Assembly: GCA_003254905.1 (NCBI GenBank)
Contig: QANU01003176.1
Coordinates: 704,022-768,021 of the forward strand
Origin: Nissolia schottii
Taxonomy: Eukaryota > Streptophyta > Magnoliopsida > Fabales > Fabaceae
DNA: 64,000 bases
Direction: 5' to 3'
Shown: piece after piece, positions 1 to 11,301 of the stretch
Position numbering within the stretch: position 1 is the first letter of the stretch
Layout of the letters: each line of letters begins with the position of its first letter
The notes under the pieces: generated by a model
Database searches by the model: none
What the model was told of the DNA's origin: nothing
Seen by the model: the letters and a program-made list of their open reading frames with translations, nothing else
Program-made: the position numbers and the translations under genes

Positions 1-2124
1 TGGTGGCATTGAAGGTACCGAGTTCCCATACATGGGTGGAACAGACTGAATATTGTTACTATTGTCAGACTGAACTCCAGGAGGGTAACTCTGCTGAACT
101 TCACTAGTTGTCGTTGGCTGGGATGGGGCACCAGGAGGGCCTGTTTGGACAGGTGGATATTGAACACCATAGGGAGGCATAGGTTGACCTTGCATTGGAG
201 GATACATAGTTGACCCAGGAGGAGGAGGATAGTGAGCATACAGAGGAGGAGGAGGAGGAGGAGGAGCAGGAGGTCCCCATGGAACTGAGGCACTGCCATA
301 ACTCACAGGGGTAGCACTCCCAAGGGGACCACCACCAGCATATTGTTGAGATGGATAGGCAACATGTGGCTGGCTTGGGACAGGATAAGTGGGCACAGTA
401 GATGCCGGTGGACCTGGGGGTACAACAGGCTGTGGAGGCTGACCAGCAACTCTCACTGCAATGGTCCGGCCCTCAAGGTGATATCCATTCATGGCTGCAA
501 TTGCATTATTTGCCATTTGAATATCAGCATACTTCACAAACCCGTATCCTTTACTTAAACCAGACATTCGGTCCTTGATAACTTTTGCCATAACAATCTC
601 ACCAAATTGTTGAAACAATTGGATCAGACCATCATCATCAAGAGTGGGTGGCAAATATCCAATGTACAGATTTGTATCATCGATTTCCTTTTTGACTGCA
701 CCAGCCCCTAAACCAGCTTGCGATGCACCACCAGTCGAGCCAGAATTGTTTGCCCAAGGAGGATTCGTTCCAGAATTGCCTGAACCAATTGCCAAAGTAC
801 TGGTTTGCTTTGTTGCAGATTCAGGAACCGTGCCTCCCAACTCTGCCAGGAAGTTCTGATACTCATCATCCATCTTCTTCCCAGTAGCACCTTTCACCGG
901 GCAATCTATGCTTGGGTGCCCACCATCTCCACAATGTTTGCAGACAACTTCACTCTTAAATGTTGAAGTCCTTGTAGGACATGCATATTGCCGATGGCCA
1001 GGTTCACCACACAATCGGCAATACTCTTCGTCCCTAATTGTCCCATTCAAGGCCGCAAGTTCCCTAAGCTGCTGCCTCTTATGCTCATTCAGCACCTCAT
1101 CCACAGGTTGCAAGAGCTTCTCCACCATACCCGCAGCTGCTTCAAGCGATTCCGGTGTATCTGCCTCCACCAAAACATGCAAATCTTCGTTCTCCGAAGG
1201 GTCAGGTTTCAAATCCCTCTTCTGTTGCAGCCTACCTTCTTTCACAGATCCTTTACCCCGAATCACAATCTTAGCACCAGTCTCTTTCTCCATCCGCTTC
1301 TGGGTGTTACCCCTGGGGCCAATAATCAACCCTATGAAATTGTAACCAGGGTATTCCTTCATAGGTATGTAGAGCTTCTTCTGAAGCTTTGGTGGCCTAT
1401 AATCAGCTGGGGGCTTAAAAGCAGGGTTTTTCTTAATAATCTGAGATATGATTTCCTGCCTCTCCTTCTGCAATCTCTCACGAGCACGATACTCTCTAGT
1501 GTTAATCCTAATTCCCATGTTATCATATAGAGGTTCAGGTGAAGGGGACCTAGCACCTTCAGGGCGATCATCTAAAGGCAAACCCGATTGCAACATTCGA
1601 CTAATCTCAAGTAGCCTACTGTTCAAAGCTTGAATCTCGGGATCGAATTCAATACCTCCCATGAAATCAGGAAGCTGAATCACCGGCTTGGGATCGTCGT
1701 CGGCCCACCGGGACTTCCTCTTCTTCGTTCCCGTTCCAGTCCCCGAATCGCCCAAGCCGCTCCCGCTCTGGTCGTTGGATTCGGGCTGCGGGTCCCACCG
1801 GCTCCGACGGCGGCGCTTGCTGGTGGTCTCCTCCTCGCCGCCGGACTGGTCCTTGTCGGTGCCACTTCTTGTGGTGTTCCCTGTCAACCCGTTCTCGGAG
1901 ATCAAGGGCTTCGCGATCTGAGGATGCGAACCGGTGTCGGCGGCTCCCTGGCCGTTCTCCGGTGGGTTCAAGTGGCCGCCATCGGCGGTGCCGTTAGCGT
2001 CGGATGCATCGGAAGGTAGGGATTGGGACGAGTAGTGAAAATCGGAATTGTTAGGGTGCGAAGAGGGATGGTAGGAAGGGAGAGTTTCCGATGTAGGAGG
2101 GAATGGAAGGGGGTTAGGGTCCAT
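1..2124 (-). CDS. SF1: Splicing factor 1 / branchpoint-bridging protein homologue, 3' end outside window
   Basis: This gene encodes the plant SF1/BBP protein, which in other eukaryotes binds the intron branch point during early spliceosome assembly in the nucleus. The frame is open without introns for 708 codons and runs off the left edge. The ATG at 2124 starts [10 protein letters not shown]. Visible in order: an Arg/Ser-rich ULM-like patch (KRRRRSRWD and a second KSRW, about residues 103-142), a KH-QUA2 region from about residue 250 with the loop [13 protein letters not shown] near 268, two CCHC zinc knuckles near residues 369 ([14 protein letters not shown]) and 395 ([14 protein letters not shown]), and an RRM at about 482-557 with RNP2 LYIGYL and RNP1 KGYGFVKY. 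A Pro-rich tail containing a polyproline run follows. The KH, two knuckles, RRM and Pro-rich order is that of plant SF1, which carries an RRM that yeast BBP lacks. The stop codon is not in the window. Confidence 0.95.
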   Translation of the reverse strand, partial: MDPNPLPFPPTSETLPSYHPSSHPNNSDFHYSSQSLPSDASDANGTADGGHLNPPENGQGAADTGSHPQIAKPLISENGLTGNTTRSGTDKDQSGGEEETTSKRRRRSRWDPQPESNDQSGSGLGDSGTGTGTKKRKSRWADDDPKPVIQLPDFMGGIEFDPEIQALNSRLLEISRMLQSGLPLDDRPEGARSPSPEPLYDNMGIRINTREYRARERLQKERQEIISQIIKKNPAFKPPADYRPPKLQKKLYIPMKEYPGYNFIGLIIGPRGNTQKRMEKETGAKIVIRGKGSVKEGRLQQKRDLKPDPSENEDLHVLVEADTPESLEAAAGMVEKLLQPVDEVLNEHKRQQLRELAALNGTIRDEEYCRLCGEPGHRQYACPTRTSTFKSEVVCKHCGDGGHPSIDCPVKGATGKKMDDEYQNFLAELGGTVPESATKQTSTLAIGSGNSGTNPPWANNSGSTGGASQAGLGAGAVKKEIDDTNLYIGYLPPTLDDDGLIQLFQQFGEIVMAKVIKDRMSGLSKGYGFVKYADIQMANNAIAAMNGYHLEGRTIAVRVAGQPPQPVVPPGPPASTVPTYPVPSQPHVAYPSQQYAGGGPLGSATPVSYGSASVPWGPPAPPPPPPPLYAHYPPPPGSTMYPPMQGQPMPPYGVQYPPVQTGPPGAPSQPTTTSEVQQSYPPGVQSDNSNNIQSVPPMYGNSVPSMPP

Positions 2125-2260
2125 GAATGGCAGAGAGAAGGGTAGGGTTAGGGTTTTGAATTGAGACAAGAAGAGAAGATTGTGTGATATCGCTGTGTGA
2201 GGCAACAAGAGATGCAAGTTCAACTATGAGATAAAACACGTGACCCAACTCAAGGCGATG
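2125..2260 (-). promoter_or_regulatory. SF1 leader and proximal promoter with a G-box
   Basis: This stretch lies directly upstream of the SF1 start codon. A perfect G-box CACGTG lies at 2237-2242, about 115 bp from the ATG. No clear TATA box was seen, as is common for housekeeping plant genes. The transcription start was not determined. Confidence 0.4.
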
Positions 2261-2439
2261 AATGACATTTTCATAGGGAGAAATAGTCCAGAAATTTTAT
2301 ATAAGCTATATTAATCTGCCAAAAGCTTTAATGTACTGAGTTAAAAAAAGTTATGCACCTGATTAGAAAAATCTGGCCCACCAAATATAAAATAAATTTT
2401 GGACACATACTCTTTTCCCTTCCCATACACTCACCGCCT

Positions 2440-2710
2440 CGCCTCTTACTACCGTCACAGTGGCGGCGACGCATCCTCCACCTCCGCTTGTCGGAGAGGC
2501 TGAGGACATAGTCATGATTTTGCACGAACAAGGAAACGAAGGGAATGTCATGCTCGTGATTATCGTCGCCACAGAAGATAAGGTGTAATCGGCGCGCGTC
2601 TGGAGGAGCAGAAGCCCACGTTGAAGGGCGGGTACCTCACTATGAAGTCGTGGCGGTCCTCGGTGGTGGTCCTCGGTGGACCACCATATTCCACTTGATT
2701 CATCATGCAT
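2440..2710. other. Unassigned GC-richer segment upstream of SF1
   Basis: This stretch is clearly richer in G and C than its AT-rich neighbours. Minus-strand frames stay open for 67 codons (2328-2531) and 115 codons (2363-2710). I do not recognise either translation, and no splice arrangement gave a convincing protein. It may be a decayed gene fragment. No function is claimed. Confidence 0.2.
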
Positions 2711-3290
2711 TAAACTTACCTGGTGGTGTATTAAAGCCTTTGCCTATTAATCTTATCTTTATTCCCTAACTCCACTTTTTGTTAATATCATTTTTGACAA
2801 AATAAGGCGTAAAAAGTGAATAACTGAAAGGAAAAAAAATTAAAGGTTGAGTGACTAATATTGAAACAAAACAAGAGTAATGACTTAAAAAATTTTCCCA
2901 TCAAAGATACTCTTAAACACTTATCTCATGGCACATGCATGTCCCCTCTAGAGATTCCATCTTCTATTTGTTACTTTGCCACTCATCCAATGGTTGGAGT
3001 AGTAATGACTCATACATGCGATTCTACTCTTTAAAAACACAATCTAAACCTAGTAACATAATGACACGAACACTACTATTGGAAAAGTTAATATAGGAAT
3101 CAAAATGAATTAAAATAAAAAGGATGAATATTAATTAATGAATGGTCCCAAAATTCCCAACAAAGAAAAATGACATAATCTCGTAAGTATCATCTATAGT
3201 AACGTAATTTCAATCTCAACTTAATAACAGTTCTGCTACATGTACACCCAATAATGATACACCATACATACACCTGTATAATAATACAGT
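2711..3290. other. AT-rich intergenic DNA
   Basis: No gene, RNA or repeat with clear structure was seen here. Reading frames are short and closed. Confidence 0.5.
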
Positions 3291-3299
3291 GGGTCCCAT

Positions 3300-3570
3300 C
3301 AACTAACTGTCTGCGCCACTCTCTCTCCCACTCTCAACCACGCGCGCGTAAACACACTTCATACAAAACCTTTCCGCATCCCAAAATAAGGGTTTCCAAA
3401 AACGTGAAATTGTTCATTTTCCTCTCAGTCTTTTCACTCTCTTTGTTCTCTTCGATCTCGTTATTCGTTCTCTGTTCGATCTCGTCGTCTCTCTTTGCTC
3501 TGCACAAACTTCCTCCAAAGAAAGCAACAGAAGAAGAAAGAGAGACCGCGAAACTTGATTTTTTTGCATG
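3300..3570 (+). other. Orphan pyrimidine-rich leader-like segment
   Basis: The stretch is rich in CTCT, TTCTC and TCGATCTCG words and passes into a purine-rich AAGAAGAAAGAGAGACCGCG, a composition typical of plant 5' leaders. The frame 3254-3592 is open for 112 codons but its translation is low complexity and resembles no known protein. No coding exon follows: from about 3760 the DNA is a tandem repeat. It could be a leader that lost its gene, or the 5' end of a non-coding transcript. Confidence 0.3.
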
Positions 3571-3764
3571 TAACCAATACACATTTTTGTAAATACTTCC
3601 AGTAAATATATGAAAATTAATTTCGTTTTGGCTACATAACCTGTATGATAACTCTATCTTCTGAATTATTGGTTATGATTCAAAAATGCTTTATGTGCCA
3701 TAATTCGATTGTTGATGACTTACAGATTTTGCTAGAGTTGCAAGCCTTGTGTTGAATATGATCT

Positions 3765-4615
3765 GTGACTTGTGGATAATATTTGCACATACGCCCACTT
3801 AATGTTTGCACATATGCCCACTTAAAGTTTGTACTATATCAGATTCTGCATTTTCATGCATTTGTGACACACAAATAATTATTATATCACACCATCTAAT
3901 ATTTAATTATTATAATAAATAAAAATTCAATTTGTGTCAAAAAATGTTTATAATGTTTTATGTATTATTTGTTGAAAGGTTGAAAATGTGCCAAAATGCA
4001 CATTCTTCTTTTTAAAAACAAAGACATTTTGTGTCTGTGGATAATGTTTGCACGTACGTTCACTTAATGTTTGCACATATGCCCATTTAAAGTTTGTACT
4101 ATATCAGATTTTGCATTTTAATGCATTTGTGACACACAAATAATGATTATATCACACCATCTAATATTTAATTATTATAGTAAATAAAAATTCAATTTGT
4201 GTCAAATATTTATAATATTTATGCATTAATTGTTGAAAGGTTGAGAATATACCAAAATGCACATCCTCTTCCTCACTAAAGACAAAACCTGTGACATGTG
4301 GATAATGTTTGCACTTATGCCCATATAAAGTTTGCACAATTCTATAATACATCAAATTCTGCATTTTTATGCATTTGTGACAAACACATAATGCTTATAT
4401 TACTCCATTTAATGTTTATTCATGGAAATATGTAAAAAATTGTGTCAAAATAATTATAATATTTATGCATTAATTGTTGAAAGGTTGAGAATATGCCAAA
4501 ATGCACATCATTTTCCTCAACAAAGGTAAAATCTGTGACTGTGAATAATATTTGCACATACTTCCATTTAATGTTTGCACTTATGCCGATTTAAAGTTTG
4601 CACATTTAATTTTCT
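3765..4615. repeat. Tandem repeat of about 243-265 bp, a little over three copies
   Basis: The anchor word TGTGGATAAT, or TGTGAATAAT, recurs at 3771, 4036, 4297 and 4540, giving periods of 265, 261 and 243 bp. Each unit repeats the same series of words: TTTGCACATA, then CCCACTTAA or CCATTTAA, AAAGTTTG, a TGCATTTGTGACA block, AATTGTGTCAAA, TTGAAAGGTTGA and CCAAAATGCACAT. The fourth unit is partial. Copies have diverged by substitutions and small deletions. No coding capacity was seen. The units are far longer than CRISPR repeats and lack unique spacers. Confidence 0.85.
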
Positions 4616-4732
4616 GTCATATGTATGTTAGTAATGAATGAACATTAGAACGTATAAAGCTTCAGTACATTAAAATTTTACAGAGACATCAAAGAACAAA
4701 ACTCTCAATGGAAACCAAAGAAAAAATCATGA

Positions 4733-4910
4733 AAACGATGATGATGATAAACATAATAGAAAATTGAATGATGATGATAAGATGATAATCAAAGAAATGA
4801 CGATGATAATGATAATCAAGATAATAGGAGGATGAGAGGATGAGAGAATGATAGAGGATGACGACGACGACGATAAGAGGTTGAAGACGATGAGTGAAAA
4901 TGATGACGAG
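4733..4910. repeat. Degenerate GAT/GAC trinucleotide-rich repeat
   Basis: The block contains runs of GATGATGAT, GATAATGATAATC and GACGACGACGAC broken by related words. It lies between the 265-bp tandem repeat and the PLAT pseudogene. The minus-strand frame over it (4727-5044) reads as Ser/Ile runs and is not a gene. Confidence 0.7.
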
Positions 4911-5069
4911 AACGAGTTCAGAATTAGGGGCACGCGTTGTGTATAATTATACGCTATACGTATAATTAGCATTAATTGTGTATAAAAACGTATAAAAGAG
5001 TGGTGTATGTACGGGTGTATGGTGTATGAGTGTACATAGAGCATTTTTCACTCAATAATTTCGAATTGC

Positions 5070-5624
5070 TCACAATGAACCTTCTCCCACGACGTTCAAC
5101 GGCGGTGACGGGGCAGCCGTCGATGACAGCGGTGAGGTCGTAAGGCGTGACATATTGGGCGAGCCACCGGACGACATAGAAGATGGTCTGGGAGTAGGGC
5201 ATGTCGGGCCCAGTGGAAGCGACCTCGAGGTAGCCGCAGTACCAGCCGTGGTAGTACCTGTGGCCGTCAGAGGTGAGGCTGGGGCCGCAAACAGGGGCAG
5301 AGAGGCAGGGTCCCCTGCCGCAGTCCAAGAAGTGGTGGGCCTGGCCCATGATGCCTCAGGCCCGGAGGTTTGGGACCCACACGGATTGGACCTTGAAGTA
5401 CTAATGCTGGAATGATGGATCCCGTCTTTTTGTACATTGTGTACACACACTCCTGTTAAAATAAATAAAATAAAAATGTGACACTCATAATTCATATTCG
5501 TATATATATTAACGTGCAAAATAGGAATGAAACTATAATGTAAATTGCTACTTACATTGGAGTTTCCACGTGCAGAAAGGAGGAGAGCTAGAAAGAAAAA
5601 GGAGAGGCATTGATGATTGTTCAT
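5070..5624 (-). pseudogene. PLAT/LH2-domain stress protein, broken
   Basis: The remains encode a small secreted PLAT/LH2-domain protein of the plant PLAT-stress family. Exon 1 (5624-5556) gives a signal peptide, MNNHQCLSFFFLALLLSARG. The intron is GTAAGT at 5555 to AG at 5453. Exon 2 opens with ECVYTMYKKTGSII, matching the family's CVYTVY-RTGSI start. The frame then shifts, and relatives have about two dozen residues where only about 19 nt remain. The second half continues in another frame: VWVPNLRA, a stop where the family has Trp, then GIMGQAHHFLDCGRGPC, PVCGPSLTSDG, HHGWYCGYLEV-like HGWYCGYLEV and a TPYDLTAV block. A deletion with frameshift plus a Trp-to-stop change are two independent lesions. 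The right-hand frame runs on to 4972, but the true end is unclear. Confidence 0.75.
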
Positions 5625-5667
5625 TGTCTTAGTCAGATGGAGAAGAATGAGCAACCTCATTTCTAGG

Positions 5668-5676
5668 TAGTATTTA
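5668..5676 (-). promoter_or_regulatory. TATA-like box of the PLAT pseudogene
   Basis: The minus strand reads CTTAAATACT, a TATA-like element about 45 bp upstream of the ATG at 5624. It would place transcription start near 5640. This favours 5624 over the upstream in-frame ATG at 5660 as the original start. Confidence 0.35.
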
Positions 5677-5679
5677 AGG

Positions 5680-6419
5680 GAGCCACGTCTACGCTGTGCT
5701 GGTTAACTGGATCTTTTTTTTTATTTTAATTATTCTTAACTGAATTTCTCAAGGCCTACTTTTAATGGAAAACCATCTTCACCACGGCTTCGCTCCTAGT
5801 ACATTTTATCTCACATGAATGGTATTACAATTCAGGCCATAAAATACAAATCAAAGCAGCACTTTACACTTTACTACAAGCTCGACAGTAACGAACAAGT
5901 TCACATAAAGAGCCATTATTTATCTGAATAAAGTGCGCCATTCGCTTGCCATTTGAGAGAGTGAAATATACCATTCTACATATAACAGTGGAAATAACTT
6001 GAGGCCAACCATGGTCTACTTCATATTATAGATAACCAAATAACGACAAGATCGATAGTGTTACGAATGAGCACGTCAATTATTATTATTATTATGTACA
6101 CAGAGACAATCACAACTCACACGGCCATAAATTTACAATGTCATGTACACTTGGTAAGTGGTTACAATAGCAAGGTTTAAACGCAGTTTTAATATGCGCA
6201 AGAAACCAAATATTCGGAGTAATTGTGCACTGGATCAATGGGAAACAAACTATGGAGAATATTCCCGAACTCGAATCTGCAGCTACCATCTGAAACATTG
6301 ACAGCGTACAAATCATCTGAAAGATTAATCTGTCATGAAAGGAAGTATCAGTGTATCTAGCAAGAGCCACAAAGAGCTTTGAATTCAAATGATAACAATT
6401 ACAATTACAATTACCTTAG
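5680..6419 (-). other. Region downstream of ATG3, including its 3' untranslated region
   Basis: This stretch follows the ATG3 stop codon. Part must be its 3' UTR, but the poly(A) site could not be fixed. Frame 6110-6388 (minus, 92 codons) has no recognisable protein. A short ATT run lies near 6079-6093. Nothing else was seen. Confidence 0.4.
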
Positions 6420-9400
6420 TCAGTTGCTGGAGCTGCCAAGATCAAAGTCCATCGTGTAATCATACTCAATGGTTGGAATTACAGAGGCCATAAATTTCAA
6501 GAATAAGAACAGGTACCTACAGCAAAACTTATCTGTTATTATACCAACTCATATATATAGCAGATATTAGGAACAGGTATTGCAACAAGTGAACTAGTCC
6601 TTTTATAGATGGGGTGTTTAAAATTCAAAGCAGAAAGAGTTTACTTGTCCACTTCTGGCTCCACTCCACGTGACATCAACACGTCAATGATTTTCTTCAT
6701 CACTGCTCCATGTCGACATGGATGAATAGATGCATGCTTCCCGGGCAAGTGAGGGTGGTCCTCAATTGTTACCTGTGTGTGTGTGTATATATATTAAAGT
6801 TAGAACAACAACATATCTATGCCTTAAAGGATTTATCCATCAATAAACATATTAAATTCTTATCAAATCACATATCTATGTCAACAAAATCAAATTCATA
6901 TATCTCACCGTTTTGCGTGCATGGTCTTGACTAACATCTTCGAGGACAAGTTCTGGTTGCAAAAGCATCCTTGACTGCCACAGGATGGAAAGATGGAATC
7001 ATAAATCAGTAAACTTAGTTTCCAAGGTACGAAAGTGGAAACGATTACGTGACTTCTATGTTTCTCATAACTAACTAGTTAACCGTAATAACAAAACAAA
7101 ATACTACTATAGAATAAGAAAATTCTCAATTTCCAATTTACACGACTGCAGTTTTGCAATGCGCAATGCCTGGGCTTCATAGATGACAGGGGAACTATGC
7201 AAATGTTCCACCCTTATTCATCAAAATAGAAAGAATACTTTAAGTATATTTCATCCACATGTTAAGGATCTGTTTTCCTATTTTTTCTTTTTTAAATTGG
7301 CTATTCACATAATTTATGTTCATTAGTTTGAATCAGTAAATGCTAGTTCTGGTAGCTTCGCCATAGGCATATAAGATCAGTCAAAAGTGAGTGAATGTGT
7401 AGTCAGTTAAAAGGGTCAAGTGTAAAACAAACCTCATCATACCCAGTAAGCCATACTCGAGGTGTTTGATAATATTTATCATAGCTGCAAAAAAGTGAAG
7501 TCGACCTTTTAAAATATTACCCAAAAACTATTTGTATCAAATATGAAGTAAGTATTTTTTTTTTTCGTATATATAAATAGAGAAAAACAAGTTACGACAG
7601 AGAAAAGAAGGGAAGTAATACATTAAAAAATATATATTGAAACTCATCTTACGTGATGCTGACGTCATAAGTTCGGGTTCGAAGAATATTATCATCATCA
7701 GGTTCATGAGCCACTAGATACGTGGACTGAAGAGTGGCCTCAATTTAACATAACAGCAAAACAAAGTGACACAAATTACATTTCTTAAATCAGTATCAAA
7801 CAGATAGCAACCAATAAAGGTACAGCGCTAAAAACAAATAAGTAAAACTAATGGGGAATTATATGAACTATTATTACAAATTATGCAAATAAATATCTAC
7901 AAACATTATATTGAAAATTGAATTAGGGCACACATTCAGGTATATCGTGGCCTACAGCGTACCTACATGAGGTAAAAAGTGATGCAACCTTACCCTAAAA
8001 TCTCAAATGACACTTTTATATAGCATAACTGCTACTTGAATCATTCTTCCCAAATGATTTTCCTCCATAACTATTTTTTATCAGGGTCTAACATTTGCCT
8101 TTCAAGAAATATAGCTAGGATAGGAAACATCGGCCTAGCAAGACTCTAACTAAAAGCATAATACAGCAATACATGTGCAAATAGCAGACTACATATTTCC
8201 ATTCTCTTTCATGTGATTCAACAAAACTTAAATTTTTAGTGTGAAATAGATGTAGGAGAGCTACGAAACTGCAATCTAGGAAACTGCAATCAAGCTTCCA
8301 AAAATGTGGTATCAACTTACAGGATCCGTAATAATGTTGTCGGTTTCTTCAAACTCAGCCATATCTGGAATGTCTTCTTCCTCCTCACCTCCCATGTAGG
8401 CCGGAATTTGCTTAATAGAACTTTTTTTGCTGATTTCTAGGTTTTCCATGGAAGGCAAATCCTCATCCTCATCAGATTTGGTCTCTTGAAGAGAAGTTTT
8501 TTTCATAAAGGTGTGAGTAAAAGATCAAAGGATTTAAGTCAAATCACAATATCTTGATGTAGTATACACGCATAGTGCATACAGTGAGATACATACCTTT
8601 AGGTTTCCCATGAGTTGCTAGCCACCCGTCATTATCTTCATCATCAAGTAGAACCTCTCCTCCAGCAGCTTCATATTCTTCTTCAACAGATATAGCTCTC
8701 CGCAGACAAGGCACTGCAAGTGTCAAGCAACTTCAAAGATCAGCAGCAAGAAACAAGGACAGCCATAGGGAAATACAAATGCATATAACAATCATAGGGA
8801 AATACAATTATCATAATTGCTTGCTTTTGAAGATTATAATGACCGAAGATAACATGTATACAGATCACACAGAATATAAATGCATCCTTCCTGAGATCTT
8901 GATCTTACCATTTCTAGTAATTAAGAATTGTTTCTCCGCGGGTAAATATGGCTTCCTCTTGCTTGGCTCACCTGATTCCCTATTATGCAAGGTGGAAAAC
9001 AGAGCAAAATCAACAACTAAAGAGGAAAAAAAAAACCTCTTAATTTTTGAGCTTACGCAATTGGCATAACTCAGATGAAATTAATTAACGGTTTCATATT
9101 TTCGCAAATCCACCCCAAAATTCACAAAGGACCCCAACCCTTATGTTACAGGGACAAGGCTCTAACTTTATCAAAATCCTTTCAGAAAGGCACAATTTTG
9201 GGGACAAAAAACGCCGCTTTCATTGAAACAGGGACCCTAATTACGAAAAATTGAAAATTTGGGAGGGAAAAAGCCAAAAGGGGTGGGAAATTGTAATTAC
9301 CAGGACCAGGTGGGGCATTTGGAAACGAGATTATCGCCGGCGGTGACGAACTCGGAGACACTGAGAACTCCCTTTTCTTTGAAGGCGGAGACGGTGCGAG

Positions 9401-9461
9401 GGCCTGTGATCCTCTCCACAGTGCCCTTGAAAGCTTCGTGCAGCTTCTGAGACAGAACCAT
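6420..9461 (-). CDS. ATG3: Autophagy-related protein 3, E2-like enzyme for ATG8
   Basis: ATG3 transfers ATG8 from the E1-like ATG7 to phosphatidylethanolamine, the lipidation step of autophagosome formation in the cytosol and at membranes. Nine exons join in frame to 313 aa, the length of the Arabidopsis protein: 9461-9301, 8979-8909, 8713-8597, 8484-8321, 7738-7653, 7484-7433, 6974-6909, 6772-6645, 6516-6420, all with GT-AG borders. The protein starts [20 protein letters not shown]. An acidic flexible region ([19 protein letters not shown]) spans about residues 90-160. The catalytic cysteine is Cys258 in HPCRHGAV, and the C-terminus carries [20 protein letters not shown] and ends [10 protein letters not shown] non-ATG extension upstream of 9461 is open but not needed. 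No lesion was seen, so the gene looks functional. Confidence 0.97.
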
Positions 9462-9499
9462 CTCTTCTGAATTGGAAATGGAACGCGAATCCAATATAA

Positions 9500-10533
9500 T
9501 CAATCAATGAGAGAAAAAGGTTTGGACTTGGTCTCTCTGTTTTTTCCTTTCCTTATTGCCTTCTATAGCACGTTCCATAAAAGTGTGGATTTATTTATTT
9601 AAAAGAAAAATATAGACATAATTTTTTTTTTCATTTCAAGTAGACATACTTTGATTTAATATATTAAGGTGAATTTTTCTCATTAAATTTCAATTTTTTA
9701 AAAATACTTTTAGCCATCTAATAGCAGTGAGTAAAATGAATTTAATTATATATTATTCATGTTTATAATTTCTTGTTTATTTTAACCTCTAAAAATAATC
9801 CAAAATTAAAAAAGAAAACAAAAATTGAAGATAAAATTACCTCTTTCTAAGTTTCACTTTGAATTAAGTTATTCATACTCATTTTAATATGACACACCTC
9901 TTGAAATAAAAATTAAAATCTCATCAAATCATTATAAATAACATAACTCTTTAACTTTATCAATCAAAGTAATTTATCAGTTGGACAATAAAAAAAGCAT
10001 TAAATATTTCTGAAAATTAAAATAAATTATACATTCTTATTGTTGCTTTTTATTTTTATCTTTATCCTGTATTATTTTGATATTAATTTTTATGCACCGA
10101 AAGTTAAAAAAAAAAACTTACATTATTATTAAATTATGTGTGGTTATATAAGAGATTTTACAACAATGAGTAAACATTCAACTCACATAAAAATTAATCT
10201 CTATTTTCTTCCCCATGCCAGTTGTTGTTATTAATAGAGAACAACAACACTGGGCCTTACATTATCTTTTCTTCTTTTTTATCAACAAAAAGAAAAAGAG
10301 TACAAGTTTGTCGGTCCAATGAAGCTAGAAAACGGTTAGGAAATTGGAGGTTATATGCAGAGATAGACTTTTACAGTTACCACTCATAAGAGACAAACTC
10401 GCACCGTTTCCACAAACACACGAGTCACACACTCTACACAACAAAAAAATAGTAACTGCAAAACCTCATAAACCAATTTGCATTTTGCATCACATCACAT
10501 TCCATCATAGAAAATAGAAACAAAAAGACACAA
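9500..10533. other. AT-rich intergenic DNA between divergent genes
   Basis: This stretch separates ATG3 (minus) from the plus-strand gene at 10534, so it must hold both promoters. It is very AT-rich with poly(A) and poly(T) runs. The last 130 bp before 10534 are richer in C and A and are probably the downstream gene's leader. No clear TATA box or repeat was assigned. Confidence 0.4.
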
Positions 10534-11301
10534 ATGACAAAGAGTTACTCAATCCTGCGTTCAAAACTCAATGAACTTGAATCCATCCTCGATGATTTGT
10601 TGCTGCAGCATGGCCATGAGACACAGTCACACGACACCCTCTCCAGGGACATAAAGCAGAAATTCGTTTTCATTGGGAACCTGTTAAATGCAGAGGTTGC
10701 TTCTCACCCTTCAAAACCCCACCGTTTGAATCACATGTCCCTCAGGCTTGAGAAATTGGAGAAGGCCTTTCATGACTGGGACAGTAACAGGACACTGTCC
10801 AATGAAGAACTCGACAACGATGAAACTTGTTCTTGTACTGAGTCGTGTCTGAATGACGATGGGGAGGCGCTTGATGACAATGGTTTGGTTGTTTTTGAGG
10901 ATTCGAACAAGGTTTTCGCCGACGATTATGTTGGTGACAACAAGGCTCTGGTGGAATACAATGGCGGTGGTGTTGAGACAGAGGAGAAGAACAGGGTTGA
11001 GTTTGAAAAAGTGGGGTCTTTTGGTTATGAAGATGCAGAGGATTACTTTTTTGATGAGGACAAGAAGAAGGAACTTGTGGAATTCGATGATGGGAAAGGG
11101 AAGAAGGGTGTGAGGGTTGAGATAAAAGAAATTGTTATGAGGAGTGAAGGAAGAAGAGGAAGTGGATGTGGGAGGAAGTGTTGTGCATGGGCTTGTGGGT
11201 TTGTGTTTGGAATGTTCTTAATGGGGTTCATCATGATGGTGACTTTCTCTGGTTGCTTTGAGCACTCTGTGGAGCATGCTAGTTTTGTTGTTCCTACCTA
11301 G
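10534..11301 (+). CDS. Uncharacterised plant protein with a C-terminal membrane segment
   Basis: This is a single-exon ORF of 255 aa, ATG at 10534. I do not know its function. The first about 95 residues are helical and resemble an uncharacterised plant family (SILRSKLNELESILDDLLLQ, then FIGNLLNAEVASHPSKPHRL, then LRLEKLEKAFHDWD). A Cys pair motif (TCSCTESCL) and a long acidic stretch rich in Asp and Glu follow (about 94-190). Near the end a basic Cys patch (RRGSGCGRKCCAWAC) precedes a hydrophobic segment at about 218-240 (GFVFGMFLMGFIMMVTF). This fits a single-pass, tail-anchored-like membrane protein with its acidic part in the cytosol, but topology is inferred. Codon use and length support a real gene. 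A plant DUF family is likely; I am not sure which. Confidence 0.75.
   Translation: MTKSYSILRSKLNELESILDDLLLQHGHETQSHDTLSRDIKQKFVFIGNLLNAEVASHPSKPHRLNHMSLRLEKLEKAFHDWDSNRTLSNEELDNDETCSCTESCLNDDGEALDDNGLVVFEDSNKVFADDYVGDNKALVEYNGGGVETEEKNRVEFEKVGSFGYEDAEDYFFDEDKKKELVEFDDGKGKKGVRVEIKEIVMRSEGRRGSGCGRKCCAWACGFVFGMFLMGFIMMVTFSGCFEHSVEHASFVVPT

Noticed and set aside
1630-2019. Plus-strand frame of 129 codons over the SF1 N-terminus
   Set aside because: It is the antisense shadow of the SF1 coding sequence. The minus-strand frame gives a clear family match.
3254-3592. Plus-strand frame of 112 codons
   Set aside because: The translation is low complexity (Ser, Leu and Phe runs) and has no family resemblance. 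The DNA looks like a leader, not an exon.
3765-4615. CRISPR-like array
   Set aside because: Units are about 250 bp with no unique spacers, and the genome is eukaryotic. The 35-bp palindrome array was rejected for the same reason: its spacers are poly(T) and vary in length.
5070-5452. Reading the PLAT gap as an intron to save the gene
   Set aside because: No GT-AG pair in the short gap restores the frame, and the Trp-to-stop change would remain.
9462-9503. N-terminal extension of ATG3
   Set aside because: The frame is open but has no ATG. The ATG at 9461 gives the family start and the expected 313 aa.
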